64,000 bases of DNA from Phallus indusiatus. Lineage: Eukaryota > Basidiomycota > Agaricomycetes > Phallales > Phallaceae. The position numbers and the translations under genes were made by a program. A model generated the notes under the pieces. The model saw nothing but the letters and a program-made list of their open reading frames with translations, had not been told where the DNA came from and did no database searches. Each line of letters begins with the position of its first letter. Position 1 is the first letter of the stretch. The stretch covers positions 310,001 through 374,000 of the forward strand of contig JAQFWX010000029.1 of NCBI GenBank assembly GCA_027605045.1. Reading direction: 5' to 3'. Positions 9,803-20,634 of this stretch are shown here, in pieces.

Positions 9803-12419
9803 ATGCGTTCGTTCTCAAAGTCGTTGTCTTTTGCACTCTTAGGCCTCGTGGGTCTGAGCGAAGCGGGGGTTACCACACACCAGTGGACACTGGCCAACAA
9901 AAATATTTCCCCAGATGGCCAACCACGAAGTGCTGCGTTAGTCAATGGTCAATATCCCGGCCCTTTGCTTTCCTTTAACAAAGGGGATACCGCTTATGTT
10001 AATGTCAACAATCGCTTGAGCGATCCATCCATGCGTCTCAGCACTAGTATTGTACGTGTTTATAAACTTTTCCTGTGCATACACTCATATTCTGTTTAGC
10101 ATTGGCACGGTATTGTATGTCGCGCTATCTTAACATTAAACGTAGTAAGCTGTAAGACTGACACATTCCATTCAGTTCCAGCACCGTAATGCAGAGTAGG
10201 TCAACGATGTGCAATGTATCAGACTCCTTTTAACGATCTTCACAGGAACGACGGACCATCGTTCGTCACTCAATGTCCTATCGCTCCCAAGTAAGTTAAT
10301 AATAAACTTAGTCATTGATTGTGATGGCTGATCTATAATCAGCCACTCGTATACCTATTTCATCGACCCCGGTGAACAATCGGGTACATATTGGTATTTA
10401 ATTTCTCTATTTGAATGTCGCGACTGGCTATAACGAATTTTTGAATAGGTATCATAGTCATTTGAGTACTCAATATGTTGACGGCCTCAGAGGTCCCTTG
10501 GTGATTTGTTAGTTCTGATCAGGTTTTAATTAGCTATCGGCGATTTTCTGACTGGTGTACGTTAGATGATCCCAAAGATCCTAATAAGGGCTTATACGAC
10601 GTCGACGATGCATCAACGTATGGATTTCGTGTCTAACCTATTCCATCACCGTCATAATTCTAATTCCCTTTTTTACCTTCACAGGGTCATAACGTTGACA
10701 GATTGGTATCATGATACAGCTGTTAATTTAGAAAGTGAGCTTAGCCTACTTGAATGTAAACAACCCCTCCTGATTTGCGATTCTAGAGGCATGGTTTGCT
10801 GGTGGTCCGGAGCCTGTACCCGACTCGGGGCTAATCAACGGAGCGGGTCGTTTTGTTAATGGAACGCTCGTGCCACGTACAAGAATCAACGTACAGCAAG
10901 GGAAACGATATCGATTGAGGCTTGTTTCCGTCTCTGCCGAAGGTAAGCGTGAACGAAGTTGTTTCAGGATAGAAAGTTCTGAGTACATCATATCAAGGTG
11001 TCTTCAATGTTTCGATACAGAACCATAGGATGACTATTATCGAAGCAGATGGTGCGTAACATGATAACGAATGCGCTGTTCTATATCAATTGTACACATG
11101 TTGTTTTCTCGCAGGTATCGCTGTCCACCCTTATGTTGTTGACTCCTTGCCCATTTTCCCGGCTCAGCGCTATAGCGTTGTTGTAAGTAGCCATTCAATT
11201 TGTTTCAAACCGCGCTGTAGTTGATTTTCACAACCAACACAGATAACCGCCAACCAATCAGTCGACAATTACTGTAAGATCTTTGTCGAATATTTGAGAA
11301 GTTCTAACAGGATTCTAATCATTTCTTATCGTTAGGGTTCAGCGCTACACAAACTATTCTAGGATCTACTACTTCAAAAGACAATTCTAACTGTAAGTAC
11401 TCAATGTTGAACAATCTTGTTTATCTCCGCTCCGGTCTTAAGACTCCATTATTAGTCAACGGCTCGGATACCTTTGCTGTTCTTCATTATGCTGGTGCCT
11501 CTGCCAGTGAACCAACCCGCTCGCAAATATTCTCTTCAGGACCAGTACAATTCAATGAAACGGGCTTGGTTGTGCGTTAAAATTTTCATCTTTTTATGTC
11601 CACTGCTTATAGTAATATAGCCTATACTCCACCCGGGTGCCCCTGGTGGCGACACGCCTCCTGATTATCTCTTTAACTTTACTTTCCGCCCTAACGCATC
11701 CAACGGCGACGTCTGGGTACGTTCCGACAAATCATCAGTATATTCAGAATCCATCTGACGTCGATGTTCTTTCCAGCTTATCAACGATATTCAGTATCAA
11801 CCACCAAAGCTGCCAACTCTTTTGAATATTCTTACCCATCAAAAGTAGGTTCTAATTTGTGTTCAATTTTTTCAAAGAAACGATTGTTTATTATTCTTCT
11901 CAGCGCGACTTTCGGTATGAATGAACACACTCTAACTTTGCCTTTCAACTCTACAATCGAAATTGCTTTCATTGGTGGAGCAGGACATCCCTTCCATTTA
12001 CAGTAAGGTTTGCCTATCCTTGCGCTTGAGTGATGCTCATCAATCTACTTCAGTGGACATGCGTTCTCAGTCATTCAATCCGCTTCGGGTGGTGCTCCCA
12101 ACTATATAAACCCTCCTCGCCGCGATACGGTTGCTAGTGGTGGAACGCCCAACGCACCCGTCCGAATCCGTTTCCGTACCGATAATCCAGGACCGTGGTT
12201 CCTTCACTGTCATATTGACTGGCACTTGGGTATGTGTTTTAATCCTGCCATAAAAGACGTACCTCATCTTACTCATTTCTTTCTGCAGAGGCCGGTTTGG
12301 CAGCAGTATTTGCTGAGGATCCTTCAGGCATACGTAGCGGTCCGCAATCTGTCCGTCCCGACCCAGCATGGCAACAGCTCTGCAATATATATAACCAACT
12401 TCCTGAGTCCCAGAAATAG
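9803..12419 (+). CDS. Laccase B (multicopper oxidase)
   Basis: An intact laccase of about 530 aa. Exon 1 (9803-10051) encodes the signal peptide [21 protein letters not shown] and the start of cupredoxin domain 1. The HWHGI micro-exon is 10100-10114. L2 [16 protein letters not shown]3 HPFHLHGHAFSV and L4 [19 protein letters not shown] follow in frame, with L4 Leu at the axial position of the type 1 copper. It ends ..[13 protein letters not shown] at TAG 12417-12419. The intron after ..NGDVW has a normal GT donor, unlike A, C and D. An upstream ATG at 9784 is out of frame and overlaps the start. It has the single signal peptide of C, not the doubled one of A and D. Confidence 0.92.
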
Positions 12420-12607
12420 GTTTAATCTTACTGGAAAAGTTTTCGTTACTTATTCTTTTTATACTCGAGCCTATGTTTATTTTCAATGTGTCGTTTGGAG
12501 GTACCGGTAGAGCAAAAATGTTGCTTTGTCGATAACATTTTATAATATGATTTTTACTTGAATTGATACTCTTGAGACGATTGAATTCCCTCTGTTTCCC
12601 CTCACTA

Positions 12608-12887
12608 GCTCAGTAAAAACAGGAAATAGGAAAAACTGAGAATTTGTGAGAATCCGTGAGAAAATGTTTAAATCGCTATATTTGCTACTGCGAAATGAGC
12701 GTTTGCTGAGTTTTCGTGAGATTTTGTGACAGTTTACTCGAACAATTCCAGCGTGACTGCCGACGGGTAATGAAGATTTTGCAACCAATAAAACAAAAAA
12801 AAGTCGCCCAGCGAGGAACCGAACCGGCAAGCCAGAATGCAGACTAAGCGCAGCGAAATACCATTGAACCATGAAGCCGGTGTAACG
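12608..12887 (-). repeat. tRNA-like SINE, left (reverse) copy
   Basis: About 280 bp, nearly identical in reverse complement to 12990-13263. On the - strand it starts with a tRNA-like head. A box TGGTTCAATGG is at 12861-12871 and B box GGTTCGGTTCC at 12815-12825, followed by a T run and a unique body ending ..tcctgtttttactgagc. A 102-bp spacer separates it from the right copy. Confidence 0.65.
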
Positions 12888-12989
12888 CTCCCCTCAATCA
12901 ATTACCTCAACCATTAATGTGTAAGATTATGACTGTATTGGTCAACACAAGTCCAATAGTTTGATCAAACTATCAATTGAGTGAGCCGT

Positions 12990-13263
12990 TTCACCAGCTT
13001 CATGGTTCAATGGTATTTCGCTGCGCTTAGTCTGCATTCTGGCTTGCCGGTTCGGTTCCTCGCTGGGCGACTTTTTGTTTTATTGGTTGCAAAATCTTCA
13101 TTACCCGTCGGCAGTCACGCTGGAATTGTTCGAGTAAACTGTCACAAAATCTCACGAAAACTCAGCAAACGCTCATTTCGCAGTAGCAAATATAGCGATT
13201 TAAACATTTTCTCACGGATTCTCACAAATTCTCAGTTTCTCCTATTTCCTGTTTTTACTGAGC
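12990..13263 (+). repeat. tRNA-like SINE, right (forward) copy
   Basis: A box TGGTTCAATGG at 13003-13013 and B box GGTTCGGTTCC at 13049-13059 have tRNA-like spacing. CCAGC near the start can pair with GCTGG after the B box like an acceptor stem, and a CTTAGTC loop sits at the anticodon place. TTTTT follows the tRNA-like part directly, which would stop Pol III early. It may therefore be a dead SINE or a tRNA pseudogene carried in a larger repeat. The pair forms a large hairpin. Confidence 0.65.
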
Positions 13264-13329
13264 CTCACTGTTCAAACAAAACTCTAATTGACAATAATCA
13301 GGCCGAAAAGTAATGTGACGCACATGTAA

Positions 13330-13990
13330 CGTCCAGGTAGCCGACTTTTCAGCCTTTGTCAGCGTCCCATCTTCACTTCCACCATCAAGGATCTCGAAAC
13401 GGTCTCAACGCTGTGATTAGGCACGGAGCAAGTTAGTTGGCCTCTCCTGTGACGTAGACAGTCAGTTTCGTGACTCAGGAGGTTCATAAAGACGACTAGT
13501 TATCGTTGGTGTAAATGAATGAAGTGGAGATGTTTAGGGTTTGCTGTGCTTTCAATTAATTTCGGCGGGTCCGGCGCATCAGGGCGCATCGATATCCCGT
13601 GTAGGTGCACCAGCAAGTTCCCACTGGGGAGAAAAGACCGGAACCGGTTCCTTTTACCTGCTTGCGGAAACGGCGTTGCACCCAACGCCAAATTGACAAT
13701 TGCAATTCGGTGTGTTATATTCTCTTTTTGCATTGATACAGTGCCATATTTGTTACATAACTTGGCATTGCACATATGCAGAACAAAAAGCTGCCCGGCG
13801 CGCAGTTAAACCCGACTCACCCTTGTTTTGCACTAAAATCTGATCAGCAATTCAATTAAACCCTGGACTAAACCCGATGACTATGTGCATTGAGGCGCTA
13901 CTCATTCATTCAGCCCACCAGCCGACCTCGTCCATTCAAGTGTCCCGTACCGGTTAGCAAAAACATCTATTGATTTGATTAGTTGAAAGT
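13330..13990. repeat. Laccase C upstream block shared with laccase D
   Basis: The stretch from aatttcggcgggtccggcgc (about 13557) to cccaccagccgac (about 13925) is repeated upstream of laccase D at about 17290-17640. Just before it, 13360-13425 matches 17210-17250 in the opposite orientation, so a local inversion separates the two promoters. No gene is seen. Confidence 0.65.
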
Positions 13991-13991
13991 C

Positions 13992-13998
13992 TATATAG
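13992..13998 (+). promoter_or_regulatory. TATA box of laccase C
   Basis: TATATAG lies 46 bp upstream of the ATG, identical in position to A and D. The start-stop pair ATGTGA is at 14020-14025. Confidence 0.7.
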
Positions 13999-14037
13999 AG
14001 GGAGAAATTCAAGTTGAGCATGTGAACTGCACAGAGG

Positions 14038-16646
14038 ATGTATCTCAGCCTTTTCAGGACGTTCCCTCTTGCTTTGGTGGGCCTCGCTGGCTTGAGTGAA
14101 GCAGGTATTGTCACTCACCAATGGACACTGGCCAATAGTGATATTGCTCCCGACAACGTCACCCGAAGCGCCGCGCTGGTCAATGATCAGTATCCAGGCC
14201 CTTTACTTGCTCTTAACAAAGGAGATGCGGTTTATGTTAATGTCAGCAATCAATTGACTGACCCAACCATGCGTCGCAGCAGTAGCATCGTAAGTATTTG
14301 TCTCGAGTTCTCAGCGATCTCAGCCCTCACACGAACTTGTTTTTTTTGTTTGGATTTAGCATTGGCATGGCCTTGTATGTCGTTCGGTCTATGTCCTTCG
14401 CTCTGTAGTACTGACACTATTCGTCCAGTTCCAACACCGTAACGCAGAGTAGGTCAAACCATCGTGTTCAAGACTGTTTCTTCTAATGACGTATGTTAGG
14501 AATGATGGACCATCATTCGTAACTCAATGTCCCATTGCCCCCAAGTACGTTGTTAGTTCGCTTATTCGGATACGAAGGCTGACTTAGGCTGCACCAGCCA
14601 CTCGTATACGTATTTCATCGACCCGGGAGAACAGTCGGGTACATATTGGTACGTGTGTTTGTCTTTATCGCGGTACTTCATGATATTTACATCAATAAAA
14701 TAGGTACCACAGTCATTTGAGCACTCAATACGTTGACGGTATCAGAGGTCCCCTCGTGATTTGTGAGTCCGGTGGCTGCTGGTCCGTTTCCTTGCTGATG
14801 TATTTCAGATGACCCTGATGATCCTAATATCGATTTGTATGATATTGATGACGCATCAACGTACGGCCTTTTTGCTTAATCTTTTCGATTTATCTTGATT
14901 TCTTTCAGGGTCATAACATTGTCAGATTGGTATCATGATACAGCTTTGAATTTAGATAGTGAGTGAACCCACTCAACGAAACAAATTCACGCCATTATAT
15001 AAACGGTGCTTCCAGATGCATGGTTCGCTGGTGGTCCTAAGCCTGTACCTGATTCAGGCCTGATCAATGGGGCGGGACGCTTCAACGGATCGCTCGTACC
15101 ACTCACAAGGATCAATGTTGAACAGGGCCAAAGATATCGATTAAGATTGGTTTCAGTTTCTGCTGAAGGCATGCATCAACGATCACATCAATTATATTTG
15201 AAACGCAATCTGAGTGCGGAAATTTTTGCTAGGGGTTTTTAATGTCACAATACAAAACCATCGTATGACTGTAATTGAGGCAGATGGTCTGTATTTTGAT
15301 AAGACGTTATCTTCACAAACTAAATTCATTTTTGACAGGGATCGCTGTCCAGCCTTACGTTGTGGATTCTCTACCAATCTTCCCAGCTCAACGGTACAGC
15401 GTTGTTGTAAGTATAAATAGATGCATGCTATGTCGTGACATACTTAAACAAGAACAGATAACTGCCAATCAATCAGTCAATAACTATTGTAAGGATTCTT
15501 TATGCAAAATCTGAACACTGGTATGCCTACAACGTCACTTTTAGGGTTCAGCGCTCAGCAAACGATTGGCGGAGCTACTACTTCAAAGACTAACCCCGGT
15601 TGTAAGCTGTCAAAGTTAAGTTCAACTAATCGTTTAATTGAGAGACTTTATTATTAGTCAATGGCTCGGATATGTTCGCCGTTCTCCACTATGCCGGTGC
15701 TTCTTCGGATGAACCAACTAGCTCTCAGATATTTTCATCGGGACCAGTTCAATTCAACGAAACCGGTCTAATTGTACGTTTGTTAATGGTTTGGCATTAT
15801 GCCCTCTTTTCATTTAGATATTTATATACTGGTTTAGCCTGTGTTTAATCCTGGCGCACCTGGCGGCGACACGCCTCCTGATTATCTTTTCAACTTCACT
15901 TTCCATGACAATACAACTAACGGCGACGTCTGGGCAAGTCTTGAATGACCCACTTGTTGGTTTGGATTCTAATAACTTCCCTCCGTAGGTGATTAACGAT
16001 ATTCAATACCAATCACCTTCATTGCCAACTCTTTTGAATATTCTCACCCATCAAAAGTAAGTTTCAGTTTCCACGTTTTAATTTAATTATACTTACAACT
16101 ACACCCAGCGCCACGTTTGATGTCAACGAACATACTTTAACTTTGCCTTATAACGCTACCGTCGAAGTCGCTTTTGTCGGTCCAGCAGGTCACCCCTTCC
16201 ACTTGCAGTACGCTGTACTCATCTTTCAATTACGAAAATTATTTCTGATCTATATTCATTCAAGTGGTCATGCTTTCTCCGTAATTCAATCTTCTTTTGG
16301 TGGTGTTCCCAACTACATAGATCCTCCTCGTCGTGATACCGTCGCAACTGGTGGCACGCCCGATGCCCCCGTCCGAATCCGTTTCCGCACGGATAATCCA
16401 GGTCCCTGGTTTATCCATTGCCATATTGATTGGCACTTGGGTATGATTTGATTTATTTTTCTACTTTTTTTCCTGTTGTTGGGGGGTCCGTCTTATTGAT
16501 TTTTTTCGTTCGCAGAGGCTGGTTTGGCGGCTGTATTCGCTGAAGATCCTGCAGGCATACGCAGTGGTTCGGAGTCTGTCCATCCCGATCCAGCATGGGA
16601 AGAGCTGTGCAATATCTATAACCAACTTCCTGATTCCGAGAAATAG
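14038..16646 (+). CDS. Laccase C (multicopper oxidase)
   Basis: An intact laccase of about 530 aa with the same 18-intron grid. Exon 1 (14038-14289) carries one signal peptide (MYLSLFRTFPLALVGLAGLSEA). The L1 micro-exon at 14360-14374 reads HWHGL. L2 [13 protein letters not shown]3 HPFHLHGHAFSV and L4 [19 protein letters not shown] are all in frame. It ends ..[13 protein letters not shown] at TAG 16644-16646. Two introns appear to use GC donors: after ..SVSAEG (gcatgc, about 15169) and after ..NGDVW (gcaagt, about 15934). The downstream 300 bp contain the 3' end of an opposite-strand laccase of E type. Confidence 0.9.
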
Positions 16647-16936
16647 GTTAATTTGAGGGAAGGCTCTCGGAGTACGCTATAAGACTAGATCGTTTTTAAT
16701 GTGTTGGTGCGGTGTTATATATTAAGTAATTAAATTGATCAATCACAATGTTTTCATAATACAAAACTTCTTTATTAGTAACTCAGCCTCAGTCAACATA
16801 GTACGCAGAGAACTGCAGCGGAGATGAATTATTGTCCGTAACTAACTCTGCTCCAACCTGTTATGCGTCAATCTCAACTACTCAACCAAGAAAATTCATT
16901 CATGGACTACTACAAAATTCCTCCCCCAAATGAGTC

Positions 16937-16985
16937 TTATTTCTCTGGCTCGGGAAGTTTATTATATATGTCACAGAGCGGCTAC
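16937..16985 (-). pseudogene. Relic of an E-type laccase C-terminus
   Basis: On the - strand this reads LCDIYNKLPEPEK and a TAA stop, nearly identical to the end of laccase E (LCDIYNKLPESEK at 20635). The 3' flank (caacatagta.gcagagaactgc) is also shared with the D/E interval. The upstream exons are gone. It lies convergent to laccase C, as E lies convergent to D. Confidence 0.75.
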
Positions 16986-16999
16986 ATACTCATCGGGTT

Positions 17000-17590
17000 T
17001 AGTCCAGAGTTTCAATCCATTGCTGATCAGATTTAGTGCAAAACAAGGTGAGTCGGGTTTAACTGCGCGCCGGGAAGTTTTTAGTTCGGCGTACGCTACA
17101 TATATGCAGTGCCAGGTTAACAATTATGGCACTATCAATTCAAGAAGAAAATATGACGCACTGAATTGCGGCCAAATAACTCCAACTGCTTCGTTCCTAA
17201 TTACAGAGTTGAGACCGTTTCGAGATCCTTGTTGGCGGAAGTGGAGGTGGCGCGTCCACCAAGGCTGGAAGTAGGCTACCACGCTTGCCGTCAATTTCGG
17301 CGGGCCCGGCGCAGGTGCACCAGACAAAAACTGGGGAGAAAAAATCGGAACCGGCTCCTTTTACCTGCTTGCGGAAGAGGTGTCGCATCCAACGCCAAAT
17401 TGAAAATGGCAATTCAATGCGTCATATTTCTTTTGCCATTGATACAGTGCCAAAATTGTTAACTTGGCACTGCACATATGCAGCATACACAGAACTAAAA
17501 CTGCGCGGCGCGCAGTTAAACGCGACTCACCTTGCTTTGCACTGAAAAATCTGATCAGCAATTCATTTAAACCCTGGAAGAAGCCCAATG
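17000..17590. repeat. Large inverted repeat upstream of laccase D
   Basis: Arms of about 165 bp (roughly 17000-17165 and 17418-17590) are imperfect reverse complements. Shared words are ttgctgatcagattt, ggtgagtcg.gtttaactgcgcgcc and gcagtgcca.gttaacaatt. The spacer is about 250 bp. The right arm is the laccase promoter block also seen upstream of C; the left arm is its inverted copy beside the laccase relic. The region can form a cruciform. Confidence 0.7.
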
Positions 17591-17702
17591 ACTATGTGCA
17601 TTGAGGCGCTACTCATTCATTCAGCCCACCAGCCGACTCCGTACATTCAAGTGTCCCGTGCCAATTATTATGAACATCTATTGATTTGACCGGTCGAAAG
17701 TC

Positions 17703-17709
17703 TATATAG
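17703..17709 (+). promoter_or_regulatory. TATA box of laccase D
   Basis: TATATAG lies 46 bp upstream of the ATG. The start-stop pair ATGTGA is at 17731-17736. Confidence 0.7.
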
Positions 17710-17748
17710 AGGGAGAGACTCGAGCTGACTATGTGAACTGCACAAACG

Positions 17749-20389
17749 ATGCATCTCATCCTTTGGACGTTGCCTGCTGCTCTTGTGAGCCTCGCTGGCT
17801 TGAACCAAGCAGGTTTCCTCACGTATCTCAGCCGTTTCAGGACGTTGCCTCTTGCTCCGGTGGACCTCGCTGAATCAAAGAAAGATAGCATCACCTATCA
17901 ATGGACACTTGCCAACAGTGATATTGCCCCCGATAACATCACCCGAAGTGCCGCGTTGGTCAATAATCAGTATCCTGGCCCTTTACTTGCTTTTAGCAAA
18001 GGAGATACGGTTTATGTTAATGTCAGCAATCAGCTGACTGACCCAACCATGCGTCGAAGTAGTAGCATCGTAAGTGTTTGTTCAAAGTTCTCGTCCCACA
18101 AACTTATTTATTTACTTTAGCATTGGCATGGCATTGTATGTCGCAGAGTTTGTTTTCCATGCCCTGTAGTATTGACACTATTCGTCCAGTTCCAACACCG
18201 TAACGCACAGTAGGTCAAACCATCGTGTTCAATTAAGACTGTTTCTTCTAATGATGTATATTAGGAATGATGGACCATCGTTTGTAACTCAATGTCCCAT
18301 TGCTCCCAAGTATGTTGTGCTTCCTCATTAATTCGGACACAATGGCTGATTTTAGACTGTGCCACCAGCCACTCGTACACATATTTTATCGACCCAGGAG
18401 AACAGTCGGGTACATATTGGTACGTGTGTTTGTCTTTATCGAGGTAATTTATGATATTTACATCAATGAAATAGGTACCACAGTCATTTGAGCACTCAAT
18501 ATGTTGACGGTATTAGAGGTCCCCTGGTGATTTGTGAGTCCGGTGACTCCTGGTCAGTTTCCTTGCTGATGTATTTAAGACGACCCTGCTGATCCTAACC
18601 TCCATTTGTATGATATTGATGACGAGGCCACGTATGATTTTTGTTCTTAATCATTCCAATTTGATTTTGATTTCTTTCAGGGTCATAACATTGTCAGATT
18701 GGTATCATGATACAGCGTTGAATTTAGATAGTGAGCGAACTGATTCCAAGAAATAAATCCGTTATATAATTAACGCCCTCAGATGCATGGTTCGCTGGTG
18801 GTCCTGAGCCTGTACCCGACTCAGGGTTGATCAATGGGGCGGGTCGCTTCAACGGATCGCTCGTACCGCTCACAAGGATCAATGTTGTACAGGGCCTAAG
18901 ATATCGATTAAGATTGGTTTCACTTTCTGCTGAAGGTACGCATGCAAAATTATGTTTGTAAAGGAACCTGAATGCGGAATCATATGCAGGCGTCTTTAAC
19001 GTCACAATACAAAATCATCGTATGACTATAATTGAAGCAGATGGTCTGTACTTTAATAAGACGTCATATTCACAAACTAAAGACATCTTTGACAGGTATC
19101 GCTGTCCATCCTTACGTTGTGGATTCTCTACCAATCTTCCCCGCTCAACGGTACAGCGTTGTTGTAAGTATTGAGAGATACGTCGATGTCGTGACATATT
19201 TTGACAGCAATGATAGATAAATGCCAATCAGTCTGTTGACAACTATTGTAAGCATATTTCATCAGAAACCTGAGCTGTGATAAGACTGCATCGTCAATTT
19301 TCAGGGTTCAGCGCTGAACAAACGATTGACGGTGCTACTACCTCAAAGACTAATCCCGGCTGTAAGCTGTCGCAGTCAAAATCTGATTGATCGTTAACTA
19401 AGAGATTGGATTATTATGTAGTCAACGGCTCGGATATGTTTGCCGTTCTCCACTATTTCGGCGCTTCTCCAAATGAACCGAATAGCTCTCAGATATTTTC
19501 ATCGGGACCAGTTCAATTCAATGAAACCGGTCTAATTGTACGTTCTTTGATCCTTTATCATTATGCACTCTCTTCTTATATACTGGTTTAGCCTTTGATC
19601 AATCCTGGCGCACCTGGTGGCGACACGCCTCCTGATTATCTTTTCAACTTCACTTTCCATTCCAATGGAACTAACAGCAACGTCTGGGCAAGTCTTGAAT
19701 GACCAAAGTCTTTGGTTTAGATTCTCATATCTCCCTTCCGTAGGTGATCAACGATATTCAATACCAACCGCCCTCATTGCCGACTCTTTTGAATATTCTC
19801 ACCCATCAAAAGTAAGTTTCAGTTCCCATGCTTTAATTAAATCATTTCAAATCACTCACAACCACACACAGCGCTACGTTTGGTGTCAACGAACATACTT
19901 TAACTTTGCCTTACAATGCTACCGTCGAAGTCGCTTTCATTGGTGAAATAGATCATCCCTTCCACTTGCAGTATGCCATGCTCATCTTTCGATTATGATT
20001 AATTATTTTTCTAATGTAAATTATTTTCAAGTGGACATGCCTTTTCTGTTATACAATCATCTTATGGTGGTGCACCCAACTACATTAATCCTCCTCGTCG
20101 TGATACAGCCGTAAGTGGGGGCACGCCTGATGCCCCGCTCCGAATACGTTTCCGGACGGATAATCCGGGCCCCTGGTTTATCCATTGCCATATTGAATGG
20201 CACTTAGGTATGGTTAACGTTTGTGTTACTGGAGATATGTATATCAATGTTTTTGCAGAGGCTGGTTTGGCGGCTGTATTCGCTGAAGATCCTGCGGGCA
20301 TACGTAGTGGTCCGCAATCTGTTCATCCCGATCCAGCATGGGAAGAACTTTGCGATATCTATAACCAACTTCCTGAATCGGAGAAATAG
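17749..20389 (+). CDS. Laccase D (multicopper oxidase), doubled signal region
   Basis: An intact laccase of about 553 aa, the closest relative of A. Exon 1 (17749-18069) contains the doubled leader ([22 protein letters not shown], then [20 protein letters not shown]). The L1 micro-exon 18121-18135 reads HWHGI. L2 [12 protein letters not shown] and L3 HPFHLHGHAFSV are intact. L4 reads [13 protein letters not shown], with Glu replacing the usual Asp. It ends ..[13 protein letters not shown] at TAG 20387-20389. Unlike A, the last exon is in frame from the standard acceptor. The intron after ..SNVW starts gcaagt. It converges on laccase E with a 245-bp gap. Confidence 0.9.
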
Positions 20390-20634
20390 TTCAGTTTGAG
20401 GGAAGGCTCTCCGAACACTTTCTTTTTAATGTCTTGATGCGGTGCTATATAACTAACCAACAATGTTTCATAGTACAAACTCAAGTACGTTTCTTTATTA
20501 GTAGTGTAGTCAACATAGTAAGCAGAGAACTGCCGCAAGAATGACCATGAACCGAAACTAAATCCGCCCCGCTTCGCCACAATGCGCCATTTCAGCTACT
20601 CAAACCAAGAAATTCAAGTACTTCCCCAATAAGT

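Noticed and set aside
12990..13070. True tRNA gene
   Set aside because: A and B boxes and a partial acceptor stem exist, but the T stem is mostly unpaired and the sequence occurs as an inverted pair with a shared body, so repeat-derived is more likely.
12981..13313. 110-codon protein in both arms of the inverted repeat
   Set aside because: The frame spans the tRNA-like head and is simply repeated because the DNA is repeated. No domain or start context.
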